From positions 2,232,001 through 2,296,000 of the forward strand of contig OZ247499.1 in the NCBI GenBank assembly GCA_965233625.1: 64,000 nt of DNA, read 5' to 3'. The stretch comes from G965233625 sp965233625. Lineage in GTDB: Bacteria; Planctomycetota; Planctomycetia; Pirellulales; Pirellulaceae. Shown one piece after another: positions 1 through 8,697 of this stretch (positions are counted from its first letter, which is position 1; the number at the start of each line of letters is the position of its first letter). The notes under the pieces are model-generated. The model was not told the DNA's origin. It saw only the letters and a list, made by a program, of their open reading frames with translations, and did not search any database. A program made the translations under genes and the position numbers.

Positions 1-83
1 GAACTCGCATCAAGATTAAAGCGAGGCAACAGTGCAGCCAATTTCCAGTTGTTGCTTCTGGCGGGTAGTTATACAGCATGGCA

Positions 84-1682
84 TCAGTGCTCCGATGCTA
101 CTTGCAGCTGCATCAACCGCTCGATCAGTAAAGCCTTGTGTACAGTGTCGCCGATCTCGCTGATGGTTTTCTTCAACTCTTCTGTGTCCGTAGACTCCAT
201 CATTTTGTTTATCTTTGCCAGTGACCGCTGGGAAATTGGCGGGACGACTCCAAAACACTCCTCTACGATCGAGTCGAAGGTATTTCCGAAGGTTTGGATG
301 GAAGGGTTCTGAACGTCCGCTTTCCCACCTTCCTTTTTGAAGATGAAAACCCGTTCTCGCGACATGTCGGACGGCACGAACGGCGCGTGCGTAGTGAGCA
401 TGCACTCCTGCTCGGCTGCGGCGACTGCAGTGTTGCTACGTTTTCCGGTGTTCGTCGGCAGTCCCATTACCTTCGAGATGAATTTGACTCGCCATTGCGG
501 ATTAAAGTGGGACTCTGGTTCGTCAAGTAAAAACATGACGCCTGATGCCTCCTGCATCAGCAGCATTCCGAGCAGCTGACAAAGCTGGTGCTCGCCATCA
601 GACAGAGAGACATAATCGACCGCACTATTGTCAATCCGTGAAATGAACTTCACCTGCTCGAACCGGAAGACTTTGTCCTCGTCGGCAGGCTCGGGCAGAC
701 GTGCGGCAAAGTGTCTTTCGCGAGTTTCTTTACGGACTCGTTGTCGTGTTTTTCTCGAAATAGCAAGGTCATTCAGCATCGCCAGCTTGTGGAACGCACG
801 ATAAAGTTCTAAAGCATTGTTCCAATAATGTCGGAATGCTTTTCTCGTTTCCTCGTTGATCCAGAAATCGAATGTGTAGGTCTTCGACTTTTTCTCGAAT
901 AGGTAACACGTTGAGCATTGCCTCAGCTTCTCCAAATAGTTGGCCAACTCGTCAGTGAGCTGAACCTCACTCGATACCGCACTATGGTTCAATTGGATGA
1001 TGCAGCGGCAGGAGTGCAGGCGCTCGACGCGAGCTTCTTCCAGCAATGCTTTCCTTTGCTTGTCAGTACCAAACAGCAAATTGGCAACCAGCACCTCCAA
1101 ATTCGTTCCATAGTCAATCAACATAAGGCGAGTTTCAGCGACCTCCTTGTTGCGCGTCTTAGGGTCTAGCGCGATCCGGCCAACTTCGTCCGCATACCCG
1201 CCACGACTGACCAAGAAAGGCAGGCTCAACGTCTCGTTGTCCCCAGACGTATAGCCAACGATTCTTGTGGGGAGAAGGAGTGCCGTTGCTTCATCTTTCA
1301 AATCGCAATCTTCCCATCCGTTCTCCGTTTTGACTTTCACGCTGAGCACAGGTTTTTTGCGTCTACCAATTATCTTCCGCGAAATCATGACGTGGGCTGG
1401 TTCGACACTGTGTTGGGTCCGAATCAGGTACTCGATCTCAAACAGATTTCCAGAGTTGGCTTCGAGCCTTTCCTCAGCGGGGACTACGGCATGACACACG
1501 GATTGTAAAATTTCAGCCAGGATCTGCATCATCTGCGATTTGCCCGATCCGTTGGGGCCGACGAGACAGAGTGGATCGAAGGAATCGAACTTCGTGTCCA
1601 TTGACCGGAAAGAACGGTTGAATTCGTCGAGCAGGCCGCCGCATGTCTGAGCCGAGATTATGTGGACACGAAGGAGCTTCAC
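84..1682 (-). CDS. Restriction system-associated AAA family ATPase
   Basis: This is an ABC/OLD-like ATPase of the kind found inside type I restriction loci; its exact role there is not established. A Walker A motif GPNGSGKS lies near residue 45, an ABC-like signature LSDGEHQ near residue 365, a Walker B FLLDEPESH follows about 25 residues later, and a switch histidine lies in TTHAP. I place the start at the GTG at 1682, because an AGGAGG sits 8 nt upstream and the GTGA overlaps the hsdS stop by 4 bp. An upstream GTG at 1703 would add 7 residues and is less well placed. The gene is third in an hsdM-hsdS-ATPase operon. The left 83 bases of the window hold only its downstream flank, so hsdR, if present, is off the window. 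Confidence 0.85.
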   Translation of the reverse strand: MKLLRVHIISAQTCGGLLDEFNRSFRSMDTKFDSFDPLCLVGPNGSGKSQMMQILAEILQSVCHAVVPAEERLEANSGNLFEIEYLIRTQHSVEPAHVMISRKIIGRRKKPVLSVKVKTENGWEDCDLKDEATALLLPTRIVGYTSGDNETLSLPFLVSRGGYADEVGRIALDPKTRNKEVAETRLMLIDYGTNLEVLVANLLFGTDKQRKALLEEARVERLHSCRCIIQLNHSAVSSEVQLTDELANYLEKLRQCSTCYLFEKKSKTYTFDFWINEETRKAFRHYWNNALELYRAFHKLAMLNDLAISRKTRQRVRKETRERHFAARLPEPADEDKVFRFEQVKFISRIDNSAVDYVSLSDGEHQLCQLLGMLLMQEASGVMFLLDEPESHFNPQWRVKFISKVMGLPTNTGKRSNTAVAAAEQECMLTTHAPFVPSDMSRERVFIFKKEGGKADVQNPSIQTFGNTFDSIVEECFGVVPPISQRSLAKINKMMESTDTEELKKTISEIGDTVHKALLIERLMQLQVASEH

Positions 1683-3424
1683 TTCACTAACCTCCTGAAG
1701 CACATCTCTCCGGTTGAATCGTCGAAGACCTGCTCCAATTCCGTCTTCTTATCCAGCAACGCATACACGGCATCCTTGAGTTCGTCGTAGTCCCCTGAGA
1801 TGTCGCGACGAAGATCGCCGAATGTAAAAGTCTTCTTATCCACCTTGCTGACCCATTCTGTCAACTTCTCTCCGACGTTCTTACGCATGACTGGCCTCTT
1901 TTTTATGCTCTTGGCTGTGGAATTCTTTTTCTGTTGTGCCTTGTGGGCCTCACGGATGCGTTCGAGCAGGACGGATGCGGGTTCGTCGCCGGGGTTCTGC
2001 GGGACCAATTCGCCTCGGAAGGCTTTTGCAAGGATCGATTGGTCCAGTTGCGTTAGTGCGGATTCCGCTCCGGCTAACATAGTCTCCAACACGTCTGCGT
2101 TTTCGCCCGCAGAAACCAGCAGTTCGGCTACTTGTGACTGTTCCTCCACTGGTGCGAGCGCGATCGGTGCGTCAAGTATCTTAGCCTGCGATAGATTTCG
2201 CATCGAGTTGCTGGTGCCCGTAGCATTAGCCTCAAACGAATCCCTGACCGGTTTCGAACGTAAGCCGAAAAGCAGGAACTCAGGCATGATGTCGTCGGAA
2301 ACTCGGTTCAGTCGAAGCAACTTGTCCGACAACATCAGGTTTGGATAGTCGGCCTTCACGAGCACAACAGCTCCGATCAGCTCGACGGTGTTTGCACGTG
2401 AAATGAGTACGTCGCCAGTGCGTGGTGTTGGCGTGTCTTCAATTGCATCGCCATCTCTGAGTGCCTTGTTCGCCGTTGGGTCAAACTCGCGCCAAGTTAC
2501 TGCGCTGACTTTTAGGACTCCAGATTCACCGGCTTCAGCAGGTCGGGAATGGGCTTTTGGGCTTCGTCCAGCATCAATTGACTCAATCAATTCGCCCAAA
2601 CGTGCCCAGCACCACGGTTCGGGAAGCGCTGGCAGGTTTTCCGACTCATAATCCTTTAGCGGCTTCGGTTCCTTGTACTTGTCTTGCCAGTTTTTAGGAG
2701 GCTGTTTGCCTTTGGCTTTGTATTTGGCTAGTTCAGACAGTTCCCAGCGGTGGCGGCGCTCCGTGCGGATGCGCGAGAGAAACTCCGTAGTGGGTTCGAC
2801 GTTGGGATTGGCGGCACGCCAGTCGGCAGTCAGGCGACCGCTGAATGCGGCTCGTAGCACGCTCTGACGGAACTGCTCCAACAGCGGACCCGATTCCGAA
2901 ATCGCACGCCTCGCACGCGAACTCTGCTCCTGAAGCGACTCTATCTTCGACACGATCCGGCGCTGCTCGGCAAGCGGGGGAATTGGGAAGTTGATTTGGC
3001 CGAGCCTCTCGGGACTGATGCGAGGAAGGTTGATGCCTTTCGAATTTTGTGTGGCGAACTCGGATGTTGATTGCTGCGACAAGAAGTGCAACAGATAGCC
3101 GTTGTCGAGGTAGTCACATTGTGGAAAAACAAGGATGTCGGTTGAACAAACCCCGTCGAACTTTGGGCGACAAACCTTCCTCAAGTACGGACGCAGTTTG
3201 CCGTAAAGGACGTCTCCAGAGCGAAAGACAGTCTTCGTGCTCTTCACCGTCGAGACATCGCCAACGCTGACGATTCGGTTGTTGCCGGCTTCGATGTGTT
3301 CGAGGCCAATGTATTTTGCTGCGCCGAACTCCCCAGGCTTGGCTTTTTCCGTCGAGTGGGTTGTTACATCAGCGAGTGTCGCTTCCACCCAGCCCTGCGG
3401 TAAAGCATCATTCCGGTCGCTCAA
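1679..3424 (-). CDS. hsdS: Type I restriction-modification specificity subunit HsdS
   Basis: HsdS is the DNA-recognition subunit of a type I restriction-modification complex and reads the two halves of a bipartite target. The 581 residues show two target recognition domains (about 8-150 and 270-410). Each is followed by the conserved dimerisation segment: PIPPLAEQRRIV near residue 148 and APVEEQ near 421, each leading into a helical spacer. A C-terminal tail of about 90 residues (from about 490) is unusual: a Lys-rich linker and then a small winged-helix-like segment ending in FRRLVK. The start is a TTG overlapping the hsdM stop by 4 bp (TTGA), implying translational coupling. The family is clear; the sequence specificity cannot be predicted. 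Confidence 0.93.
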   Translation of the reverse strand: MSDRNDALPQGWVEATLADVTTHSTEKAKPGEFGAAKYIGLEHIEAGNNRIVSVGDVSTVKSTKTVFRSGDVLYGKLRPYLRKVCRPKFDGVCSTDILVFPQCDYLDNGYLLHFLSQQSTSEFATQNSKGINLPRISPERLGQINFPIPPLAEQRRIVSKIESLQEQSSRARRAISESGPLLEQFRQSVLRAAFSGRLTADWRAANPNVEPTTEFLSRIRTERRHRWELSELAKYKAKGKQPPKNWQDKYKEPKPLKDYESENLPALPEPWCWARLGELIESIDAGRSPKAHSRPAEAGESGVLKVSAVTWREFDPTANKALRDGDAIEDTPTPRTGDVLISRANTVELIGAVVLVKADYPNLMLSDKLLRLNRVSDDIMPEFLLFGLRSKPVRDSFEANATGTSNSMRNLSQAKILDAPIALAPVEEQSQVAELLVSAGENADVLETMLAGAESALTQLDQSILAKAFRGELVPQNPGDEPASVLLERIREAHKAQQKKNSTAKSIKKRPVMRKNVGEKLTEWVSKVDKKTFTFGDLRRDISGDYDELKDAVYALLDKKTELEQVFDDSTGEMCFRRLVK

Positions 3425-4809
3425 TCTTCGCCCCCCTCGTCCTCAAGCAAGGCGGAGAGCGAGTCTATCTCCTCCAATGCCATTGTCAGTCGCTCGTGAA
3501 TCATCAATGCGATCTCCTCGGGTTCGAGTAGCTCGTCCGCTCTGCTGGCGTCGTCTTTAAGCCAATTGATGTTGAGGTTGTCTCCACTCTCTGCAATGGC
3601 TGCCCGGTCAAAGCAGCGAAATCGCCCTTCCTCCCCCTGATCGGTCCGCTTGCTGGTGCCATCCGACTTTCTACCAAAGGCCTTTTCAAACTCTTTGAAG
3701 TGACCGTCAGTCAGAGGAGTCCGTTTTCCGAACGTGGGCATGTTGGCTCGTAGATCGTACACCCAGACTTTCTTGGTGTTTCCGAGATCGGTCTTCCCTC
3801 GCGTGAAGAATAGGACGTTCGTCTTCACATGCTGAGCATAAAAGATGCCCGTTGGCATTCGAAGAATTGTGTGCAGGTTGCATTTGTTCATGAGATCAGC
3901 CCGAATCTTTGTCCCGACGCCCTCATCGGTAAGGACATTGTCTGGAATCACCACTCCAGCCCGTCCACCGGGCCTTAGGCTCGAATAGGCGATTTGAAGA
4001 AACGCTAATTGCTTGTTTGAAGTAGTGAACGCAAGCTCACTTCGCAGCGACCGATTGGCCCCCTTTTTGATCCCGAAGGGAGGATTCGTGATCAGCAGAT
4101 CTGTTCGAGGAATTGCTACCCCGTCCTTCGCTAGTGCATCCCCCAACACAAAATCACCAGAAATGTCATGCAGCGACGCATTCATCAATGCAAGGCGATG
4201 AGTGTCACGATTTACCTCAATACCAAAGAATTTAGCCTTTCCATTCTTCACGGCATTCTTTGCAGAAACAAAGAACCCTCCGGTCCCCATTGCAGGATCG
4301 ACAATCGTCTCTCCTTCGCGTGGTTTGAGAACGTGAATGATCGCATCGACCAACGGACGTGGAGTAAAGTACTGGCCAGCACCTGCCTTCAAGTCACCTG
4401 CATCCTTTTGAAGAAGCCCTTCATAGACATCCCCCAAGCCTTCTCGTCCAACCGCATGCCATTCAACGAGTTCGATTTCGGAGACAAGCTTGTTGAGACT
4501 TTCCGGATTATGAAGGAATGTGGTTGGGTTCGTGAAAATCTGCTTGATCCGTCCACGTCCGCGAGTGCCAAGATCGTCCAGCAAGTGGAGGTAGCGGCGG
4601 TATTGTTCATCTGGCGTGTCTGCAAGCGACGTCAAGTCACTCCAACGGCAGCCTTTCAGCAGCGATTTTTCGCTGCCGGTTTCGGCCGCCATCTTTAGAA
4701 ACAACAGGTATGTCAACTCATTGACGTATTGGTGATACGAGATTCCATCATCGCGCAGTATGTCGCAAAGTTTCCAAACCCTAGCAACGATGTCGTGTAC
4801 TTTCGACAT
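3421..4809 (-). CDS. hsdM: Type I restriction-modification DNA methyltransferase subunit HsdM
   Basis: This is the N6-adenine methyltransferase subunit of the type I system, which uses S-adenosylmethionine. An HsdM_N helical domain (residues 1-130) is followed by SAM-binding motif I DPAMGTGGF near residue 173 and catalytic motif IV NPPFG near 240. Its length of 462 residues is normal for a compact HsdM. It starts at an ATG with only a weak ribosome-binding site and is the first gene of the hsdM-hsdS-ATPase operon. By eye the locus is more AT-rich than the following chromosomal genes, which suits acquisition by transfer; I did not compute this. Confidence 0.95.
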   Translation of the reverse strand: MSKVHDIVARVWKLCDILRDDGISYHQYVNELTYLLFLKMAAETGSEKSLLKGCRWSDLTSLADTPDEQYRRYLHLLDDLGTRGRGRIKQIFTNPTTFLHNPESLNKLVSEIELVEWHAVGREGLGDVYEGLLQKDAGDLKAGAGQYFTPRPLVDAIIHVLKPREGETIVDPAMGTGGFFVSAKNAVKNGKAKFFGIEVNRDTHRLALMNASLHDISGDFVLGDALAKDGVAIPRTDLLITNPPFGIKKGANRSLRSELAFTTSNKQLAFLQIAYSSLRPGGRAGVVIPDNVLTDEGVGTKIRADLMNKCNLHTILRMPTGIFYAQHVKTNVLFFTRGKTDLGNTKKVWVYDLRANMPTFGKRTPLTDGHFKEFEKAFGRKSDGTSKRTDQGEEGRFRCFDRAAIAESGDNLNINWLKDDASRADELLEPEEIALMIHERLTMALEEIDSLSALLEDEGGED

Positions 4810-5413
4810 GGGTTGTTTCTACCTATCCGACCGATTGGAGTAATGATTTCTAGTTTCAATCCTTTATTGTCCGTGCAAACTTGACCGGCTTCGATGTAGT
4901 TTCCAGGAATTCTCCAATGTTGGTGGAGAAACCGTCGGTTCCTGTTGGATTCTTACTGCGATGTTTTTGATTGTGGCGTCCTTGCGTGAAGTATTTTGCG
5001 ACAGGAGAAGAATCTTGCGAGCACACGGTTTACCCAGCTTTCCATGCTTTCGCGTTTGGTGCGTGCAGAATTTACCCTCCGAAAGTCACGCATTTTAGCA
5101 AAGTGAGCATAAACGCCGAAGGTGCCGGATTTTCACTTTCTTGTTCCAAGTGACAAGTCTGGTCCCACTGGGCTCGAATCTTCAAGATCCGGCAAATTTT
5201 CGGCTTCGAGGCGATGCAATTAAGTAGGCCACGTCGTTCTTGGTGGACTAAAAGTGTCCAGTACCTCGCAGAAAAACTGCGGACAAAATGCGGACAACGT
5301 GGCACATCTAATCGCAATTTTAATGAAGTGTCACTGGGACAGCACGTCCCCGCAAGTCCAAGAGCCACAGGTGTTTGCCACGGGATTGATGCGGCGACCA
5401 CCCACCACTATAG
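4810..5413. other. Gene-free island edge between hsdM and the tRNA-Leu remnant
   Basis: No convincing gene is visible here. The left part must contain the minus-strand hsdM promoter, but no clear -35/-10 pair stands out. The right part (about 5214-5400) reads on the plus strand as a short Lys/Arg/Gln-rich tail (SVQYLAEKLRTKCGQRG) resembling the C-terminal tails of tyrosine recombinases. That would fit a decayed integrase next to its attachment site, but the evidence is weak. Confidence 0.4.
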
Positions 5414-5469
5414 TGGATTCAAAATCCAGTTCCCGCAAGGGAGTGAGGGTTCGAGTCCCTCCTCTGGTA
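5414..5469 (+). pseudogene. 3' half of a tRNA-Leu(CAA): probable attachment site
   Basis: From the anticodon stem onward this is a normal tRNA-Leu: loop TTCAAAA with anticodon CAA at 5420-5422, a long class II variable arm, a T arm with loop TTCGAGT (5450-5456), and a 3' acceptor strand CTCTGGT with discriminator A. No matching 5' acceptor strand (ACCAGAG or similar) or D arm is found in the upstream 100 bases. Elements that integrate into the 3' half of tRNA genes leave exactly this fragment at one end and rebuild the intact gene at the other. The orientation implies that the element lies to the left, including the hsd locus, with the intact tRNA-Leu beyond the window. Confidence 0.7.
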
Positions 5470-5604
5470 TTGCCGCAAACCAAGTGGTGTTGCTCGCCAA
5501 AGAAGGCGGTGGAAGTTGAGGGAGTTTCGTACGCGGCCGCAAAGGTTGCCGGGCTTCAACTAAACCACAACGCACGGTATATTACGGCTTGGGAATGAAA
5601 GTTC

Positions 5605-5679
5605 CGGGGTGTAGCGCAGCCTGGTTAGCGCGTTTGACTGGGGGTCAAAAGGTCGGAGGTTCGAATCCTCTCACCCCGA
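5605..5679 (+). tRNA. tRNA-Pro(GGG)
   Basis: The 7-bp acceptor stem CGGGGTG/CACCCCG is fully paired. The D arm is normal, the anticodon stem TTTGA/TCAAA encloses CTGGGGG (anticodon GGG at 5640-5642), and the T loop is TTCGAAT. The discriminator is A and no CCA is encoded. Confidence 0.95.
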
Positions 5680-5687
5680 TTAGCAGA

Positions 5688-5719
5688 AGCCTTAAACCAT
5701 AACGGTTTAGGGCTTTTTT
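5688..5719 (+). terminator. Rho-independent terminator of tRNA-Pro
   Basis: An 11-bp stem (AGCCTTAAACC with GGTTTAGGGCT, one G-T pair) with loop ATAAC is followed at once by a run of T. It begins 9 nt after the tRNA. Confidence 0.85.
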
Positions 5720-6008
5720 CTTTGGACAGGTTCTGTTCCCCTTTTGGCGGTTCTGCTTTCTGCAACTCTTTGCACTGAATCGCCCAGGAATTCTGATCCT
5801 CCGCGACACATTCAGTGTACTTTAATTGCTGTCCAAACCGCCCTAGCCGGTTACAAACTGCAAAGCCGCTTTTAGTTGCGGGTGGTCGCTTCATTCAGTA
5901 GTGTGTCAAAGTCTTCGTGAAGCTGCGTGTTAGCACGAGCAGGGGTGTGCACAACAAAGTGTAGACTCTGCTGAGAATTTGAACCTACCAACCCCAGGGA
6001 CTTTCCAG
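5720..6008. other. Intergenic region before the secreted propeller gene
   Basis: Nothing definite is visible apart from a GGGA-type ribosome-binding site (CAGGGA, ending at 6000) that serves the GTG start at 6009. Confidence 0.5.
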
Positions 6009-7727
6009 GTGAGTATCCAACAATTGCTTCTACTCACGCTGTCACTATTGATTCTCGGCGCATGCCTTATCAGCCCTGCCCACGCAGGTTACGAGGCGCC
6101 GCCACACATCGACGGTTGCCAGTCCATGGATGGCCGCTTTGTGATTACCGCTGAAATGACGCACCGCGGCAAAACGTCTCACGGACCGCACAAGTGGGAC
6201 TTCGTCTATCGCGACACGCAGAAAGACATCACGACGCGGTTTCCAGCCGGGGGAATTCAGGGCGGTCAGATCTACGCCCAGCTTTTCATGGCTCCGGACG
6301 GTGAGACGTTCGCCCTGTTTAATCATGTGACGTTGTGGGAGCCAGAAAAATCGCACATGCATGGGCCGAAAGACCTGCCCTTCCGTGAGGACACGGATCA
6401 GTGGCGTAACGACCCGCGTTTTTCGCGGCGTGTGATTATCTATCGTAAAGATGGCTCGATTGTGAAGGAGCTTTCTGTCGCAGACATCCTGCAGCCGGAG
6501 GAGTGGGAGACCGCAGGCCGGTCTTTCAACCGTATTCATTGGCTTGAAGCGTATGACGGCTTGAACTTCAAAGCTACACCGCGGTCGCAGTACGCGTTCT
6601 ACCGGGTCAGCCCCGACTACACCGTGCTGGAAGTGCTTGCGACCCGCCCGCGCTCCAGACGCAGTTCGCCGCCGCGGGTGGTGCGTATTTCACTGGTCGA
6701 CGGCCGCATTCTGCCCACAGACGCCAAGCTTCCACCGCAGAAAACCCCGGTGCGACCCTTTCAGGGAGACGACCACCTACCGAAGTCCGGCGCGGCCTGG
6801 AAAGAAAGCTATACACCCAGCCTCGATCCCGTCCGCACAGCCGGCGCCTACAAGATTGTTTCCGCCGCAGAGGCCTTTCCGCAAAGTAAAGCACCCAAGA
6901 AGCTGCCGCCATTCTCGCACGGCGCCGTGACGCTGATTCAGGACGGCTTTATCAAAGCCGATACGCCCACCTGGCTGGCCAAGCCCACGGGTAAAAAGGT
7001 TCCGTCCCGGCTTCTGTTTGCGGACCTGGAGCAATCGCGGTTGTTCCAGCTTGTTGAACCTGGCAAGGTCGAAACGGCTCTCGCCGGAGCAACCCGCGGC
7101 CGTGTGGGACCGGGCAATGTGTGGTACGGACTCTTCGACGGCGCCATCTGTTCATGGCAGATGGGCGCAAAGCCAGAGGTGCTGCTTAACGCAGACGCGT
7201 TGGGCCGCGAAGTTTCGCTGAATGATCTGGCAGTTTCGTCGCGCGGACTGATTTACTTCACCACCTTAAAGGATCCCGCGAAAGGCCGGCTCTCGGTATT
7301 TGACCCGGCAACGAAGAAAGTCCGCGTATTGTTCGACGGCGAAAAAGAATTGACGCTTGCCAACCCCAATGGCATCGCCCTCTCGCGAAAGGAGCGTTTT
7401 CTCTACGTAGGTGTTTCGAGCTATAAGAACCGATCACATTCCGGCGTGTACTGTTTCCCCCTTCGCGCCGATGGCTCGATCGATCTCGAAACCGGGAAAG
7501 CCAAAAAGTGGGCGAATGTGAAGGCTCCCGATGGGATCGCTGTCGACCGGCGAGGCAATGTCTTCTTTACAGCGGGAAACAAGGTGCATGCCTTCGATCC
7601 CAGCGGCCGGGCCTGGGGGACGATTAAAATCCCCAGAGGCAGTGGCACGAATCTCGCGTTCGACGAAAGCGGCTCAACGCTGTTCATTACAACCTTCAAC
7701 GCGCTCTATCGCGTCGAACTGAAGTAA
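6009..7727 (+). CDS. Secreted SMP-30/gluconolactonase-like beta-propeller protein
   Basis: This is an exported protein of about 570 residues. I chose the GTG at 6009 because CAGGGA lies 8 nt upstream and the product then begins directly with a hydrophobic signal peptide ending in SPAHA-G. A TTG at 5979 is possible but lacks such a site. The middle region is not recognised. From about residue 340 the sequence carries the repeated motifs of SMP-30/NHL six-bladed propellers (DLAVSSRGLIYFT, NPNGIALS, APDGIAVDRRGNVFF). Such domains act as lactonases or as non-catalytic binding platforms, and no substrate can be inferred. It stands alone between tRNA-Pro and the 8030-17855 cluster. Confidence 0.75.
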   Translation: MSIQQLLLLTLSLLILGACLISPAHAGYEAPPHIDGCQSMDGRFVITAEMTHRGKTSHGPHKWDFVYRDTQKDITTRFPAGGIQGGQIYAQLFMAPDGETFALFNHVTLWEPEKSHMHGPKDLPFREDTDQWRNDPRFSRRVIIYRKDGSIVKELSVADILQPEEWETAGRSFNRIHWLEAYDGLNFKATPRSQYAFYRVSPDYTVLEVLATRPRSRRSSPPRVVRISLVDGRILPTDAKLPPQKTPVRPFQGDDHLPKSGAAWKESYTPSLDPVRTAGAYKIVSAAEAFPQSKAPKKLPPFSHGAVTLIQDGFIKADTPTWLAKPTGKKVPSRLLFADLEQSRLFQLVEPGKVETALAGATRGRVGPGNVWYGLFDGAICSWQMGAKPEVLLNADALGREVSLNDLAVSSRGLIYFTTLKDPAKGRLSVFDPATKKVRVLFDGEKELTLANPNGIALSRKERFLYVGVSSYKNRSHSGVYCFPLRADGSIDLETGKAKKWANVKAPDGIAVDRRGNVFFTAGNKVHAFDPSGRAWGTIKIPRGSGTNLAFDESGSTLFITTFNALYRVELK

Positions 7728-8029
7728 CGTCCGTCTCGTCACTGAAACAACCGTGAACTGATATAAGAGACGTCACCTGCTATCCCAAGAGTTGCTGCGG
7801 ACCTACGACGCCGGATGAATGCGGCACTCTTAGAATCCAGGGCTAACACCCGGCGGAATCTCCGATGCGACAATAAAAAAGTTGCCATTGTTGCTCATTT
7901 GACCAATACCCATGTCATGCAATAGAAAATTGTTTGAAGATTAACTGCATAACGGTTTACGTCTCATTTACTTGAGGCCATAATCGGTAGCAGTGCCTTG
8001 CTGGTTCCAAAAGTTTAACGGGTGGTGTT
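7728..8029. other. Intergenic region upstream of the metal/permease cluster
   Basis: This 302-base stretch must hold the promoter of the 8030-17855 gene run. AT-rich hexamer-like strings occur around 7925-7965 (TTGAAG, TTACGT), but no convincing -35/-10 pair, Fur/Zur-type palindrome or riboswitch fold is seen. Confidence 0.4.
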
Positions 8030-8527
8030 GTGTTCAACGCTGCCTCGTCGTGTATGTTGCCCAGCCGTTCCATAAAATCCGCAGCCGTGCTTCTGCTCTA
8101 CCTGCTCTACGTTGTTGGAGCGAGGGGGACGCATCTTTGGCAGGCCTTAATTCCTGCTGGAGGCTGTTGCGATTCAACCATTTGTGCTGCGACGGACTGT
8201 GGCCATACCCATCATCACGCCTGCGGCGCTGACTCATGCGATGATCTTGCGTCTGGATTAACCAGCTCTGCGTGCTGCAGTTCGCACGGCAGCCACGATG
8301 AAGGCAGCAGCCCAAAGAGCAAAAGTGCACCGCTCGATAAAGCTCCTTGTCACGATCCGTCAAAGTGTCGTGTTTGCCGCGTTCTAGATCAGGCGTGCGA
8401 GGCTCCGCTGATATTGGAGCTAATCGAAGAGCGCCCCATGCAACGGTATGTTGTCGCTGCTTCGCCCGTGCAGGCTGTTTCTACTGGCCATTCTGGCTTC
8501 CACCCCCGCGCACCGCCTGCTGCCTGA
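8030..8527 (+). CDS. Small Cys/His-rich exported protein, unknown function
   Basis: The 165-residue product has an N-terminal hydrophobic segment (SAAVLLLYLLYVVGA), consistent with a signal peptide or anchor. The following stretch is dense in Cys and His, with pieces such as GGCCDST, CGHTHHHACG and SACCSSHGSHD, then CHDPSKCRVCRV further on. No family is recognised, but the composition is that of a metal-binding protein. The start is a GTG at 8030 with a weak ribosome-binding site; an ATG at 8054 would keep the hydrophobic segment. It leads a run of co-directional genes containing two further putative metal-binding lipoproteins and two permeases. The 170 bases after it contain nothing convincing. 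Confidence 0.6.
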   Translation: MFNAASSCMLPSRSIKSAAVLLLYLLYVVGARGTHLWQALIPAGGCCDSTICAATDCGHTHHHACGADSCDDLASGLTSSACCSSHGSHDEGSSPKSKSAPLDKAPCHDPSKCRVCRVLDQACEAPLILELIEERPMQRYVVAASPVQAVSTGHSGFHPRAPPAA

Positions 8528-8697
8528 TTCTCGTTCCAGCGACCGGAAGTTTCTCGCACCAGCGGCATGCCTGTTTACGGCTATTCGTTTGGTCGGGTCC
8601 GCTGTTGTGCAGGCCGCATCAGAATTGTTCCAGCGTTGGGCTACATGCGTTTGGCACATGTGTCCGCTGACAACTAGTTCTCGTAACAGGAACGCGG

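Noticed and set aside
1..83. Start of an hsdR gene
   Set aside because: The bases after the ATPase stop hold no coding signal; hsdR may exist further left but cannot be claimed.
5625..5894. An 89-codon minus-strand frame reading through tRNA-Pro (ends GERIRTSDLLTPSQTR)
   Set aside because: This is the well-known false gene produced by translating a tRNA 3' region; tRNA-Pro and its terminator explain the sequence.
8528..8697. A possible 88-codon gene (frame beginning 8448) with a hydrophobic N-terminus
   Set aside because: It overlaps the Cys/His-rich gene in another frame, has no ribosome site and ends just inside the DUF58 start region.
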